Notes: generated by a model not told the origin, from the sequence alone. A DNA stretch of 64,000 bases from Pseudomonas aegrilactucae (GCF_019168305.1 NZ_JAHTBI010000045.1:1-64000); one strand, 5' to 3'. Positions 16,556 to 25,863 are shown, numbered from the stretch's first letter. Numbers and translations are program-made.

Positions 16556-17692
16556 TCAGGAATCGCGCCGCAGGTCCGGCGGGATCGGCAGGTCCTTGAG
16601 CGGCTCTGGCGGTTTGCCCTTGCCCGCCCGATGCTGGCGGATCTGGTACACGTACGCCAGCACCTGGGCGACTGCCAGGTACAGGCCGGCCGGAATCTCT
16701 TCCTCGAGCTCGGTGGAGTAGAAGATCGAACGCGCCAGTTCCGGCGACTCCAGCACCTGGATGTTGTGCGCGTTGGCGATTTCACGAATCTTCAAGGCCA
16801 GGAAGTCCGTGCCCTTGGCCAGCAGCATCGGCGCATTGCCCTTCTCGGGGTCGTACTTGAGCGCCACGGCATAGTGGGTCGGGTTGGTGATGATCACGTC
16901 GGCATCCGGAATCGCCGCCATCATGCGCCGCTGCGACATCTCGCGCTGCAACTGGCGAATGCGCTGCTTGACCTCCGGCTTGCCCTCGCTGTTCTTGTAC
17001 TCGTCGCGCACTTCCTGCTTGGTCATCAACAGCTTCTTGTGCGACTGGTACAACTGCAGCGGTACGTCCACCAGGGCGATCAGCAGCAACCCGGCCGCCA
17101 TCCACAGCGCACTCCAGCCCACCACCTGGACACTGTGGATGATCGCCTGCTCCAACGGCTCGTTGGCAATCGCCAGCAGGTCATCGCGGTCGGACGACAA
17201 CACCACCAGCGCCACGATCAGGATCACGAAGAACTTCGCCAGGGCCTTGAGCAGCTCGGTCAGCGCATGCATGGAAAACATGCGCTTGATCCCGGACAAC
17301 GGGTTCATGCGACTGAACTTGGGCGCCAGGGTGCCACCGGCAAACAGCCAGCCGCCCAGCGAGATCGGCCCGATGAAGGCCACGATCAGCGCCACCAGCA
17401 ACACCGGCTGCAACGCCATCAGCGCCATCTTGCCCGACGCCAGCAGGAAGGCACCCATCGAGCGCTCGTCGACCAGCACCTCGCGCGACAGGGTGAAGTT
17501 GATGCGCATGAGGTCCATCAGCACCTCGGCCAACCCACCACCGAACACCAGCAGGCCGCCCGCCCCGGCCAGGGTCACGACGACCGTGTTGAGCTCCTTG
17601 GAACGGGCAATCTCGCCTTTTTCGCGGGCGTCCTTTTTCTTTTTGTCCGTGGGGTCTTCTGTCTTGTCCTGACCGCTCTCGCTCTCTGCCAT
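16556..17692 (-). CDS. flhB: FlhB, export specificity switch protein
   Basis: 378 residues. A basic N-terminus (DKTEDPTDKKKKDAREKGE), four membrane helices (about 38-58, 85-110, 150-168, 188-212) and a cytoplasmic domain with the self-cleavage site NPTH at N270/P271. After cleavage the C-terminal part interacts with FliK to switch export from hook to filament subunits. It is the last gene of the fliK-flhB unit, two bases after fliR. The small FlhB-C protein at 1903-2238 resembles its region after the NPTH. Confidence 0.97.
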   Translation of the reverse strand: MAESESGQDKTEDPTDKKKKDAREKGEIARSKELNTVVVTLAGAGGLLVFGGGLAEVLMDLMRINFTLSREVLVDERSMGAFLLASGKMALMALQPVLLVALIVAFIGPISLGGWLFAGGTLAPKFSRMNPLSGIKRMFSMHALTELLKALAKFFVILIVALVVLSSDRDDLLAIANEPLEQAIIHSVQVVGWSALWMAAGLLLIALVDVPLQLYQSHKKLLMTKQEVRDEYKNSEGKPEVKQRIRQLQREMSQRRMMAAIPDADVIITNPTHYAVALKYDPEKGNAPMLLAKGTDFLALKIREIANAHNIQVLESPELARSIFYSTELEEEIPAGLYLAVAQVLAYVYQIRQHRAGKGKPPEPLKDLPIPPDLRRDS

Positions 17693-17694
17693 GC

Positions 17695-18471
17695 TCAGCT
17701 CGCCCGCGCCAGCTCACGCAGCCACTGCAGGGCCTCGGAGGCCAGCGCCTGGTAATGGGGAAGGATGTCGGCCAGGCCGACCCAGAAAATCCCGAGCCCC
17801 AGCACCAGGGTCAGCGGGAAACCGATGGAGAAGATGTTCAACTGCGGCGCCGCCCGAGTCATCACGCCGAACGCGATGTTCACTACCAGTAGCGCGGTGA
17901 TCGCCGGCAATACCAGCAACAGTGCCGCCCCCAGCACCCAGCTCAGGCGCCCGACCAGGTCCCAGAAATGATTGACCAGCAGCCCGCCGCCCACCGGCAA
18001 GGTGGTAAAGCTCTCGGTGACCACCTCGAACACCACCAAGTGCCCATTCATCGACAGGAACAGCAGCGTCGCGAGCATGCTCAGGAACTGGCTGAGCACC
18101 GCCACGTTGACCCCGTTGACCGGGTCGACCATGGACGCGAAGGCCATACCCATCTGGATCGCCACCACCTGCCCGGCGATCACGAAGGCCTGGAACAACA
18201 TCTGCAGAGACAAACCGAAGAGGGCGCCGATGATGATCTGCTCGGCGATCAGCAGCAGGCCGCTGAGCGACAGCGGATTGACTTCGGGTATCGGCGGCAG
18301 GCCTGGCACCACCACCACGGTGATGGCCACGGCAAAGTACAGGCGGATCCGCGTCGGCACCATCTTGGTCCCGAAGATGGGCATGGTCATCAAGACCGCG
18401 GCAATGCGAAACAGCGGCAGGATGAAACTCGCCACCCAGGTAGCGATCTGCGCATCGGTCAGCTCGAGCAT
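17695..18471 (-). CDS. fliR: FliR, flagellar export gate component
   Basis: 258 residues with six or so membrane helices, beginning MLELTDAQIATWVASFILPLFRIAAV. Conserved internal segments: AEQIIIGALFGLSLQMLFQAFVIAGQ and PQLNIFSIGFPLTLVLGL. With FliP and FliQ it forms the helical export pore under FlhA and FlhB. It follows fliQ by seven bases and is almost joined to flhB. Confidence 0.96.
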   Translation of the reverse strand: MLELTDAQIATWVASFILPLFRIAAVLMTMPIFGTKMVPTRIRLYFAVAITVVVVPGLPPIPEVNPLSLSGLLLIAEQIIIGALFGLSLQMLFQAFVIAGQVVAIQMGMAFASMVDPVNGVNVAVLSQFLSMLATLLFLSMNGHLVVFEVVTESFTTLPVGGGLLVNHFWDLVGRLSWVLGAALLLVLPAITALLVVNIAFGVMTRAAPQLNIFSIGFPLTLVLGLGIFWVGLADILPHYQALASEALQWLRELARAS

Positions 18472-18478
18472 CGCAGGC

Positions 18479-18748
18479 TCAGCCGATCAACTGCGGAATG
18501 CTGCCGTACAACGACAGGATGTATTCCATGAACTTCTGCACCAGCCACGGCCCGGCAACGATCAGCGTGATCAGCATCACCAGCAGCCGCGGCAGGAAAC
18601 TCAGGGTCTGTTCGTTGATCTGGGTAGCGGCCTGGAACATCGCCACCATCAGACCCACCAGCAGGCTGGGCACCACCAGCACGGCCACGATCAGGGTGGT
18701 CAGCCACAGCGCATCACGGAACAGGTCGACAGCAACTTCTGGGGTCAT
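18479..18748 (-). CDS. fliQ: FliQ, flagellar export gate component
   Basis: 89 residues, the normal FliQ length, with two membrane helices (about 14-38 and 52-75). Typical segments are LIVAVLVVPSLLVGLMVAMFQAATQINEQTL and FLPRLLVMLITLIVAGPWL. Forms the pore with FliP and FliR. Confidence 0.96.
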   Translation of the reverse strand: MTPEVAVDLFRDALWLTTLIVAVLVVPSLLVGLMVAMFQAATQINEQTLSFLPRLLVMLITLIVAGPWLVQKFMEYILSLYGSIPQLIG

Positions 18749-18766
18749 GTTGTTCTCCTCGGCGCG

Positions 18767-19519
18767 CTAGACGCCACCGAAACTGCCGGCCAAGGTACCC
18801 ATGATCAAGGCCCAGCCATCCACCAGCACGAACAGCATGATCTTGAACGGCAAGGAGATGATCAACGGCGACAGCATCATCATACCCATGGCCATCAGCA
18901 CGCTGGCCACCACCAGGTCGATGATCAGGAACGGGATGAAGATCATGAAGCCGATCTGAAACGCGGTCTTGAGCTCGGAGGTGACAAACGCCGGCACCAC
19001 GATGGTCAGCGGCGCATCGTCCGGGGTGGCGATGTCGGTGCGCTTTGACAGACGCATGAACAGGTCCAGGTCGCTTTCGCGGGTCTGCGCCAGCATGAAG
19101 TCCTTGATCGGCACTTCGGCCTTGGCGATCGCCTGCTGCGCCGTCAAGGTTTCGGCCAGATAAGGCTGCAGCGCATCCTTGTTCACCCGATCGAACACCG
19201 GCGCCATGATGAACATGGTCAGGAACAGCGCCATGCCGGTGAGAATCTGGTTCGACGGCGTCTGCTGCAGGCCCAGGGCCTGACGCAGAATCGAGAACAC
19301 GATGATGATCCGCGTGAAGCTGGTCATCAGGATGACGAACGCCGGAATGAAGCTCAGCGCGGTCATGATCAGCAGGATCTGCAGGCTGACCGAATACTCC
19401 TGCTGCCCGTCCGCCCCGCTGGACAGGGTAATGGCCGGGATCGACAGCGGATCGGCAGCCAGGGCCAGTGGCGCTGCGAACATCAGCAGCAGCGTCAACA
19501 TCATGCGCAATGCGCCCAT
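18767..19519 (-). CDS. fliP: FliP, flagellar export gate component
   Basis: 250 residues from the ATG at 19519, which overlaps the fliO stop as TGATG; a GTG one codon earlier also fits. A cleavable signal peptide ([21 protein letters not shown]) is followed by four membrane helices. The FliP family signatures [20 protein letters not shown] and [23 protein letters not shown] are present. It is the core of the FliPQR export pore. Confidence 0.97.
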   Translation of the reverse strand: MGALRMMLTLLLMFAAPLALAADPLSIPAITLSSGADGQQEYSVSLQILLIMTALSFIPAFVILMTSFTRIIIVFSILRQALGLQQTPSNQILTGMALFLTMFIMAPVFDRVNKDALQPYLAETLTAQQAIAKAEVPIKDFMLAQTRESDLDLFMRLSKRTDIATPDDAPLTIVVPAFVTSELKTAFQIGFMIFIPFLIIDLVVASVLMAMGMMMLSPLIISLPFKIMLFVLVDGWALIMGTLAGSFGGV

Positions 19520-19962
19520 CACGACTTGTCCTTATGATCCTTGCCCAACAGCTCCATCAGGCGCTGGGCGAATTCGGGCGTGGGCTGACGCGCAGCCACC
19601 GGCACCTGTACCGGCTCGGCCAGCACGTGCAATGCGCTCAGCGTACCCGGCGTATGCCCGATCAGTATCTGTTCGTTGCCGACCTGCACCAGCAGCAGCC
19701 GATCACGCGGCCCGACCACCCGGCTGCCGATGATCTCGATGACCTGCTGGCCGCGCGGCGCGGCGTTCTGAACGCGGCGCAGCAGCCAGGCCAGGAAAAA
19801 GATCAAGCCCAGCACCAGCAGCAGGCCGAGTACCAGTTGGGTCAGTTGACCACTGGCGCTTGGGCCGCCGGCAGTGGCAGGCACGGCAGGTTGTGCCGCC
19901 CGCGCCAGATCAAGCCACAACAGGCTGACCGCGGCCAGCCCTATGCGCAGAAGACGCTTCAC
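19519..19962 (-). CDS. fliO: FliO, flagellar export assembly protein
   Basis: 147 residues. A signal-like N-terminus, a short periplasmic stretch, a single membrane helix at about 41-61 ([20 protein letters not shown]) and a small cytoplasmic domain with [29 protein letters not shown]. It helps FliP complexes assemble. It lies directly after fliN with no gap and overlaps fliP. Confidence 0.93.
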   Translation of the reverse strand: MKRLLRIGLAAVSLLWLDLARAAQPAVPATAGGPSASGQLTQLVLGLLLVLGLIFFLAWLLRRVQNAAPRGQQVIEIIGSRVVGPRDRLLLVQVGNEQILIGHTPGTLSALHVLAEPVQVPVAARQPTPEFAQRLMELLGKDHKDKS

Positions 19963-20427
19963 TCAGCGCAGCTTCTTGATGCGTTCGCTCGGGCTGATCA
20001 CGTCGGTCAGGCGGATGCCGAACTTCTCGTTGACCACGACCACTTCGCCATGCGCAATCAGGGTGCCGTTGACCAGCACGTCCAGCGGTTCGCCGGCCAG
20101 GCGATCAAGCTCGATCACCGAACCCTGGTTCAACTGCAGCAGGTTGCGGATGTTGATCTCGGTGCTGCCCACTTCCATGGAGATGCTCACCGGAATGTCC
20201 AGGATCACGTCCAGGTTCGGGCCGTCCAGGGTCACCTGCTCATTGCTGCGCGGCGAACTGCCGAACTCTTCCATCGGCAGCCGATTGGCGCCGCCCGCCC
20301 CACCGTCGCCCGCCATCAGTGCATCGATGTCGGACTGGCCGGCGTCGCCGGTTTCGGTCAGGGCAGCAGCCCACTCGTCGGCCAGGGCCTGTTCTTCCAG
20401 GGAAGTGATATCGTTTTCGTCAGCCAT
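19963..20427 (-). CDS. fliN: FliN, C-ring switch protein
   Basis: 154 residues. An acidic N-terminal tail (MADENDITSLEEQALADEWA) precedes the SpoA/surface-presentation domain at about 75-150 (LDVILDIPVSISMEVGSTEINIRNLLQLNQGSVIELDRLAGEPLDVLVNG). It builds the lower C-ring with FliM and binds FliH. It lies 48 bases after fliM. Confidence 0.97.
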   Translation of the reverse strand: MADENDITSLEEQALADEWAAALTETGDAGQSDIDALMAGDGGAGGANRLPMEEFGSSPRSNEQVTLDGPNLDVILDIPVSISMEVGSTEINIRNLLQLNQGSVIELDRLAGEPLDVLVNGTLIAHGEVVVVNEKFGIRLTDVISPSERIKKLR

Positions 20428-20475
20428 CTTGTCCTCGACGGGGCAATCAATTCGGAGTTAAAGCCAGGGCACCGA

Positions 20476-21444
20476 TCAGCGGCGGCCGATCGGCTCGGTT
20501 ACTTGCAATGCCAGCGTGCCCTTGTGCGAGCCCAACTTGGCTTTGAATGACGGCACGCCGTTGGCGCGCAGCACCAGCTCATCAGGCAGCTCGACCGGAA
20601 TCACGTCGCCCGGCTGCATGTGCAGGATGTCGCGCAGGCGCAGCTCACGACGCGCCACGGTGGCACTGATCGGCACGCTGACATCCAGCACGTCTTCGCG
20701 CAGCGCCTTGATCCAGCGCTCGTCCTGGTCGTCGAGGTCGGACTGGAAGCCGGCATCGAGCATCTCGCGTACCGGCTCGATCATCGAATACGGCATGGTC
20801 ACGTGCAGGTCGCCGCCACCGCCATCGAGTTCGATATGGAACGTCGACACCACCACCGCCTCGCTCGGCCCGACGATGTTGGCCATGGCCGGGTTGACCT
20901 CGGAGTTGATGTACTCGAAGTTGACCGGCATGATCGCCTGCCAGGCTTCCTTGAGGTCGACGAAGCACTGGTCCAACACCATGCGCACCACGCGCAACTC
21001 GGTCGGCGTGAACTCGCGACCCTCGATCTTGGCGTGACGACCGTCACCGCCAAAGAAATTGTCCACCAGCTTGAACACCAGCTTGGCGTCGAGGATGAAC
21101 AGCGAGGTGCCGCGCAACGGCTTGATCTTCACCAGGTTGAGGCTGGTGGGCACGTACAGCGAATGCACGTACTCGCCGAACTTCATCACCTGCACGCCGC
21201 CCACGGCCACGTCCGCCGAGCGCCGCAGCAGGTTGAACATGCTCACCCGGGTATAACGGGCGAAACGCTCGTTGATCATTTCCAGGGTCGGCATGCGCCC
21301 GCGCACGATCCGGTCCTGACTGGTCAGGTCATAGCTTTTGATGCTGCCGGGTTCGGCGCCGCTATCGGTTTGCACCAGACCATCGTCGACGCCATGCAGC
21401 AGGGCATCGATTTCATCCTGGGACAGCAGGTCCTGCATGGCCAT
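20476..21444 (-). CDS. fliM: FliM, C-ring switch protein
   Basis: 322 residues. The N-terminal CheY-binding peptide (DLLSQDEIDALLHGV) is followed by the middle CheC-like domain (about 45-230) and a C-terminal SpoA domain (about 245-320: ISATVARRELRLRDILHMQPGDVIPVELPDELVLRANG). It receives CheY-P and reverses motor rotation with FliG. It lies nine bases after fliL. Confidence 0.98.
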   Translation of the reverse strand: MAMQDLLSQDEIDALLHGVDDGLVQTDSGAEPGSIKSYDLTSQDRIVRGRMPTLEMINERFARYTRVSMFNLLRRSADVAVGGVQVMKFGEYVHSLYVPTSLNLVKIKPLRGTSLFILDAKLVFKLVDNFFGGDGRHAKIEGREFTPTELRVVRMVLDQCFVDLKEAWQAIMPVNFEYINSEVNPAMANIVGPSEAVVVSTFHIELDGGGGDLHVTMPYSMIEPVREMLDAGFQSDLDDQDERWIKALREDVLDVSVPISATVARRELRLRDILHMQPGDVIPVELPDELVLRANGVPSFKAKLGSHKGTLALQVTEPIGRR

Positions 21445-21453
21445 CTTGGGCTC

Positions 21454-21951
21454 CTACTGCAATACGAAATTGGTGAACAGCAACTGGTCAATGACCAGCT
21501 TGCCGACTTCCTTCTGGGCTACTTCCTGGACACTGGCGGTGGCCTTCTGGCGCAGCATTTCCTGGCCTACCGGAGTCGACAGTGCCTCGAACGGCTGCCC
21601 GGAAAACAGCATCACCAGGTTGTTGCGGATCACCGGCATGTGCACCTTGAGTGCATCCAGCGCGGCCTGGTCACGGCCCTGCATGGTGATGCTCACCTGC
21701 ATGTAGCGCTGACGGCCATTCTGGTTGAAGTTGACCACGAAAGCAGGTGCCAGCGGCTCGTAGATCGCCACCGGCTTCACGTTGCTGACGGTTGCCGGGT
21801 CGACCTCCGGCTTGCTGTCGGCCTTGTGCAGGAAGAACCAGGTAGCGCCCACCGACAGGCCGATGGCCAGCAGCAATGCCACCACCAGCAGCAGGATCAG
21901 CTTGAGTTTGCCTTTTACCGCGGGGTCGTTCACTGCTTCGCTCGTCGCCAT
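21454..21951 (-). CDS. fliL: FliL, stator-associated membrane protein
   Basis: 165 residues. Cytoplasmic N-terminus, one membrane helix at about 17-38 (LILLLVVALLLAIGLSVGATWFFL) and a periplasmic stomatin-like domain with NFNQNGRQRYMQVSITMQG. It surrounds and supports stators. It follows fliK after a 130-base gap that contains a strong REP-like hairpin. Confidence 0.95.
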   Translation of the reverse strand: MATSEAVNDPAVKGKLKLILLLVVALLLAIGLSVGATWFFLHKADSKPEVDPATVSNVKPVAIYEPLAPAFVVNFNQNGRQRYMQVSITMQGRDQAALDALKVHMPVIRNNLVMLFSGQPFEALSTPVGQEMLRQKATASVQEVAQKEVGKLVIDQLLFTNFVLQ

Positions 21952-22036
21952 GCCAATAATCCGTCACTCACAAGAGGTTTGTTCCACATGGCGAGGGGTG
22001 GAGCAAGTGTTATGCCAGATTTGCAGAAAGCGCAGA

Positions 22037-22061
22037 CCTTCGCCGGCATGGCCGGCGAAGG
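22037..22061. repeat. REP-like perfect hairpin between fliK and fliL
   Basis: CCTTCGCCGGC, loop ATG, GCCGGCGAAGG: an 11-bp perfect stem. The core matches the REP palindrome seen at 16497 and 28606. No T-run follows on the minus strand. It may limit read-through from fliK into fliL or stabilise the 3' end. Confidence 0.75.
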
Positions 22062-22081
22062 GCACAACCTCACGGGGATGA

Positions 22082-23382
22082 TCAGGCGTAGAAATCGACC
22101 GCGCTGGAGCCCACCACCACCTGCTGCTCGACCGGGGCGACGCCAGCTTCGGGGTCAGCCTCGATGCCATCGGCCGCATTACGCCGCGCCGCCACACCAC
22201 TGAGGCCCGAAGCCTGCTCCTGCGAACCCTGCTGCTGGCCACGGGACTGGTCCGCGACGTTCACGTCAGGCTGCCCCAGGCCTTGCTGAGCGAACATTTC
22301 CTTGAGCCGGCTGGCCTGGTTCTCCAGGGCCTCACGCACCACCACGTTAGCGCTGGTGAAGGTGATCTGGGCCTGCTGCTCCGGGGCCATGTGCACACGG
22401 ATATCGAGGCGCCCCAACTCGGCCGGCTCAAGCTTGATCTCGGCGACTTGAGGTTCTGGCTGGACAGGTACATCACCCGGTTGACCAGGCCTTCGGTCCA
22501 GCCGTTCTGCTGCATCGCCAACGGCTGGTTCAAGGGCGTGGCCACCGGCACTGCATTGGCGGTCTTGGCGGTTGCAGCCTGGGTCAGCGCACTGAGGCGA
22601 TCGGCGAAGTCATCGACGCGGGTATCGCTGGAAGCGCCCTTGAGATCCTTGAGGCCGTCTTCGATCAGGCCACTGAAGGCTTTTTCGCCAGGCTCACCCT
22701 CGCCCGGGTCAGCCTGGCGCGGATCGAGCATGGCCGCCAGGGTATTGACGGCCGGCTGTGCCTGCGCCGCCTCGGGTTGCGCCGGGGCTGCCTTGCTGGC
22801 GTGTGCCGAAGTCGTCCCCTGCGCCTGAGCGTTCTGCTCAAGCGCAAGGCGCAACACCGGCAGGTCTTGCAGCACGTCGCCCTCGGGGTCGAACGCCGGC
22901 TCCTGCGGCTCGGGCTGCGCCACCACGGCAGGCGCCTGCACCTGCGCCTGCAACTGCGCCGCGGCAGCCTGCACCACCGGTGCCACGGCCTCGGCCTGCG
23001 CCTGGATCAGCTGCGCACCGCCTTGCGCGTCAGTAACCTGACCCGCCACAAGGCTGGAGTCGAGCAGTTGCGGGTCAGCGGTGAGCGCCTCGGCCGGTTC
23101 GGCATTCGCGTTGTCGTCAGGCAAATCATTGCCGCTGTCGGCAACCTTGCGCTCATCCTGGGTCGCCGGTTTGCCGGCAGTTGCCGCCTCGCCCGCCTTG
23201 TCGCCACCCGGCACGTCTGCCTTGGCCTGGGGCTTGTCACGGGATTGCTCGGCATACACCCTGGAAAAGCCCGAAGCCTTGTCGTTGGCGGCCTGCGGCA
23301 CTTTGTCCGGCGTACTGGCGGCAGCCCGCGAGGGCTTGGCCACGCCAGCAGGTTGCAGCAGTGGGTTTGAAGCGACAGGCAT
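22082..23382 (-). pseudogene. fliK: FliK, hook-length control protein, split by a one-base deletion
   Basis: Reading from the ATG at 23382, the frame runs through the disordered Ala/Gln/Pro-rich ruler region and into LVNRVMYLSSQNLKS. It then shifts at about 22443/22444 and continues as Arg/Ser-rich nonsense to a stop at 22261. The expected FliK C-terminal domain continues in the next frame: residues equivalent to AEIKLEPAELGRLDIRVHMA, then ITFTSANVVVREALENQASRL, ending VGSSAVDFYA at 22082. Adding one G after the TCG codon restores a protein of 433 residues. As written, the product lacks the domain that binds FlhB, so hook-to-filament switching should fail. It may be a sequencing error or a real mutation. 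A sigma-54 site lies 48 bases upstream of the start codon. Confidence 0.85.
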
Positions 23383-23429
23383 GGGAAGGGTCTCCGCTAC
23401 AGAAGCACGAACTCGAATAGCGAAGAGAT

Positions 23430-23445
23430 AGCAAAAGTCGCGCCA
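23430..23445 (-). promoter_or_regulatory. Sigma-54 promoter for fliK operon
   Basis: TGGCGCGACTTTTGCT on the minus strand, one mismatch from TGGCACG-N4-TTGCT. It sits in the 72-base gap between the hptB stop and the fliK start. It implies that fliKLMNOPQR-flhB is expressed with the other FleQ/sigma-54 class genes rather than only from upstream. Confidence 0.75.
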
Positions 23446-23454
23446 GGTTTTGCA

Positions 23455-23820
23455 CTAGACAGGATGACCGGCGCTTTCGAGCACCGCACGCGTGCGCTCG
23501 GCCTCGTAGGCCGGGCGTATGAGGTGGTACTCCTGACCGATCTGGTTGATCAGGTCTTCAATGCCACACAACGGCTGGACCTTGATCCGCTCTTCAAGCT
23601 GGCGGCACAGTTCGGCCAGCCCCATCGCCCCCATGTTGCTGCAACTGCCCTTGAAGCTGTGGGCTGCGTAGCCCAGCCCATCGGCATCCTTGGCCTGCTG
23701 CAGTTGCGCAATGCGCACTTCGCAATCTTCAAGGAAGGTGTCGAGCAGCTTGACGTACAGGTCACCCATGACGTCCTGCAGGTCGCGCAACACCTCGCCA
23801 TCAATCGGTTGATCGGACAC
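23455..23820 (-). CDS. hptB: HptB-like histidine phosphotransfer protein
   Basis: 121 residues. A single Hpt four-helix domain with phosphorylatable H54 in YAAHSFKGSCSNMGA and a following ELCRQLEE helix. In P. aeruginosa HptB takes phosphate from hybrid kinases and passes it to HsbR. The gene order hsbA-hsbR-hptB here matches that pathway, which in P. aeruginosa connects to FlgM, biofilm and swarming. It lies 25 bases after hsbR. Confidence 0.9.
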   Translation of the reverse strand: MSDQPIDGEVLRDLQDVMGDLYVKLLDTFLEDCEVRIAQLQQAKDADGLGYAAHSFKGSCSNMGAMGLAELCRQLEERIKVQPLCGIEDLINQIGQEYHLIRPAYEAERTRAVLESAGHPV

Positions 23821-23845
23821 TTGTTCACTCCTTGATCAAGTTCAA

Positions 23846-25561
23846 TTATGCCAGAGCCTCCCAGGCAAACTCCACGCGGGCACGGCGCCCCTCGTCGGCC
23901 CATTCGGCGTGCCGGCTCAAGCGGCGGATCAGGCTCAGGCCACGCCCGCACAGACACTGCTCCGGCAACGGCCGTGCCAGCACCGTACCTACATCGAAAC
24001 CCTGGCCACTGTCTTCGATCTCAATAACCAGACGCCCGCCCTGGGGCAGGGGTTCCACGTGCAGGTGCAAGCGAATGTAACCATGCTGCAATGCCGTCAA
24101 GCGCTGGCTGCGCTCCTGATAATAGGCGCCAAATCCCTGCGCGTCGCGCTTGAGGCCAGAGTCCAGGCCCAGCACCCCATGCTCCAGCGCGTTGGCGTAC
24201 AACTCATTGAGCACTGTATGCAACGCACCGCTTTGCGCGCGCAGGCCGTGCACCTCCTGAAGTACTTGCAACAAGTAGGGCAAGGGGTTGAAGCGCTTGA
24301 GTGTCTGCGCCCTAAACTCGAACGACATGGACCAGTCCAGCGGGCTCGATTGCCCACTGTCGGAATAGATCATCGGCGCGGGTGCCAGCACCTGCGGGGC
24401 GACGACAAGAATGTCCAGCATGCTGACATCGTCGCGGGACTGGCCGCGAAAATCCTCCAGGGCCTGCAGCACATCCTCGAACAGGCGCTCAGGCAGCCGA
24501 TTGCGCGCAAACACCTGCTTCAGGCGCTGCACGCCAAAAAACTGCTCGTCTTCATTGCAGGTATCCACCACACCATCGGACAACAGGAACAGACGGTCAC
24601 CCAACGCCAGTGGCAGCACTTCGGTGTGCTCATCGAAGCGCTCCGGCGCCAACACCCCCAGCGGCAAGTGCCGGGAGACCAGCGGCAGCGGCTCGCCGCC
24701 CGCCGCGGGCAGCAGGTAGCCGTCGGGCATGCCGCCGTTCCACACCTCGACCAGGCGGCGCTCGAAACTCAGGTTGAGCATCATGGCGCAGCAAAACATG
24801 TCGACCGGCAGGATGCGCTTGAGCTTGGCATTCATCTCGCGCAGGGTCTCGGCCAGGCCATAGCCCTTGGCCGTCATGCCATAGAACACCTCCGCCAGAG
24901 GCATGGCGCCGACCGCCGCCGGCAGCCCGTGGCCGGTAAAGTCGCCAAGCAGCACGTGCATCTCGCCTGTCGGGGTAAAGGCGGCCAGCAGCAGGTCACC
25001 GTTGAACAAGGCATAGGGCGATTGCAGGTAGCGAATGTTCGGCGCGCCCAGGCAGCCAGAATGCGCCACCTGGTCGAAGACGGCCTTGGCCACCCGCTGC
25101 TCATTGAGCAGGTGACCGTGATGGCGGGCAATTTCGTCGCGCTGCTCCAGCACGATGGCCTGCAGACGCCGCAAGCGGTCCATCGCCTTGATCTTGGCGG
25201 CCAGGATCACCGGCCGGTACGGTTTTGCCAGAAAGTCGTCACCACCGGCCTCCAGGCAGCGCACCAGGGCTTCGTCCTCGCTCAGCGAGGTCAGGAAGAT
25301 GATCGGTACGAGGGCTTCTCCCGCCATGGCCTTGATCTGGCGGGCCGCCTGAAAACCGTCCATCACCGGCATCAAGGCGTCCAGCAGCACCAGGTGCGGG
25401 CGCCGCTCGGCGAACAGGGCCACCGCCTGCGCCCCGTTCTCGGCGGTGATCACCGAATGCCCCTGCTTGCGCACGATACTGGCCAGCAACAGGCGGTCTG
25501 CCGCACCGTCCTCGGCAATCAGTATGCTTAACGGCTGCAGGCCATCCAGGAGCGCACTCAA
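23846..25561 (-). CDS. hsbR: HsbR-like response regulator with PP2C phosphatase and HATPase domains
   Basis: 571 residues. Receiver domain 1-130 with phosphoacceptor D61 (LVLLDALMPVMDG). A SpoIIE/PP2C-type phosphatase domain at about 170-390 carries LLGDFTGHGLPAA and LFLLSDGVVD. A C-terminal histidine-kinase-like ATPase domain, about 430-570, has LNELYANALEHG and IEIEDSGQGFD. In P. aeruginosa HsbR acts on HsbA as phosphatase or kinase depending on its phosphorylation by HptB. It begins with TTG at 25561, overlapping the hsbA stop by four bases (TTGA); no better start exists. Confidence 0.92.
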   Translation of the reverse strand: MSALLDGLQPLSILIAEDGAADRLLLASIVRKQGHSVITAENGAQAVALFAERRPHLVLLDALMPVMDGFQAARQIKAMAGEALVPIIFLTSLSEDEALVRCLEAGGDDFLAKPYRPVILAAKIKAMDRLRRLQAIVLEQRDEIARHHGHLLNEQRVAKAVFDQVAHSGCLGAPNIRYLQSPYALFNGDLLLAAFTPTGEMHVLLGDFTGHGLPAAVGAMPLAEVFYGMTAKGYGLAETLREMNAKLKRILPVDMFCCAMMLNLSFERRLVEVWNGGMPDGYLLPAAGGEPLPLVSRHLPLGVLAPERFDEHTEVLPLALGDRLFLLSDGVVDTCNEDEQFFGVQRLKQVFARNRLPERLFEDVLQALEDFRGQSRDDVSMLDILVVAPQVLAPAPMIYSDSGQSSPLDWSMSFEFRAQTLKRFNPLPYLLQVLQEVHGLRAQSGALHTVLNELYANALEHGVLGLDSGLKRDAQGFGAYYQERSQRLTALQHGYIRLHLHVEPLPQGGRLVIEIEDSGQGFDVGTVLARPLPEQCLCGRGLSLIRRLSRHAEWADEGRRARVEFAWEALA

Positions 25562-25863
25562 GTGATCTTGAACAGCTTGTCGAAGTTGGAAATGGCGAGA
25601 ATCTTGCGCACATCAGCGTTGGAGTTGATCACCCTGACGTCAGCCTTGTCACCGCCGACATGATCACGCAACAGCAACAGCATGCCCAGCGCGGAGCTGT
25701 CGAGGTAGGTTGCTCCCTTGAGATCCACCACCACCACGTCCGGCCGTACCAGCCCGCTCTCGTAAGAGGTGCGAAAATCATGGTGCCGGCCGAAATCGAA
25801 ACGCCCGGTGATATTGATAGTCAGCATCTTCCCGTCCAGGGAAACCTCACGACTCACTGCCAT
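25558..25863 (-). CDS. hsbA: HsbA-like anti-sigma factor antagonist (STAS)
   Basis: 101 residues from the ATG at 25863, preceded by GGAG with correct spacing. STAS fold with the phosphorylatable serine segment ATYLDSSALGMLLLL (S56/S57). In P. aeruginosa HsbA binds the anti-sigma factor FlgM, or a diguanylate cyclase, depending on its phosphorylation. A longer frame upstream to 25932 is unlikely, as it lacks a ribosome binding site. It follows fliJ after a 92-base gap in which I see no clear terminator or promoter. Confidence 0.9.
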   Translation of the reverse strand: MAVSREVSLDGKMLTINITGRFDFGRHHDFRTSYESGLVRPDVVVVDLKGATYLDSSALGMLLLLRDHVGGDKADVRVINSNADVRKILAISNFDKLFKIT

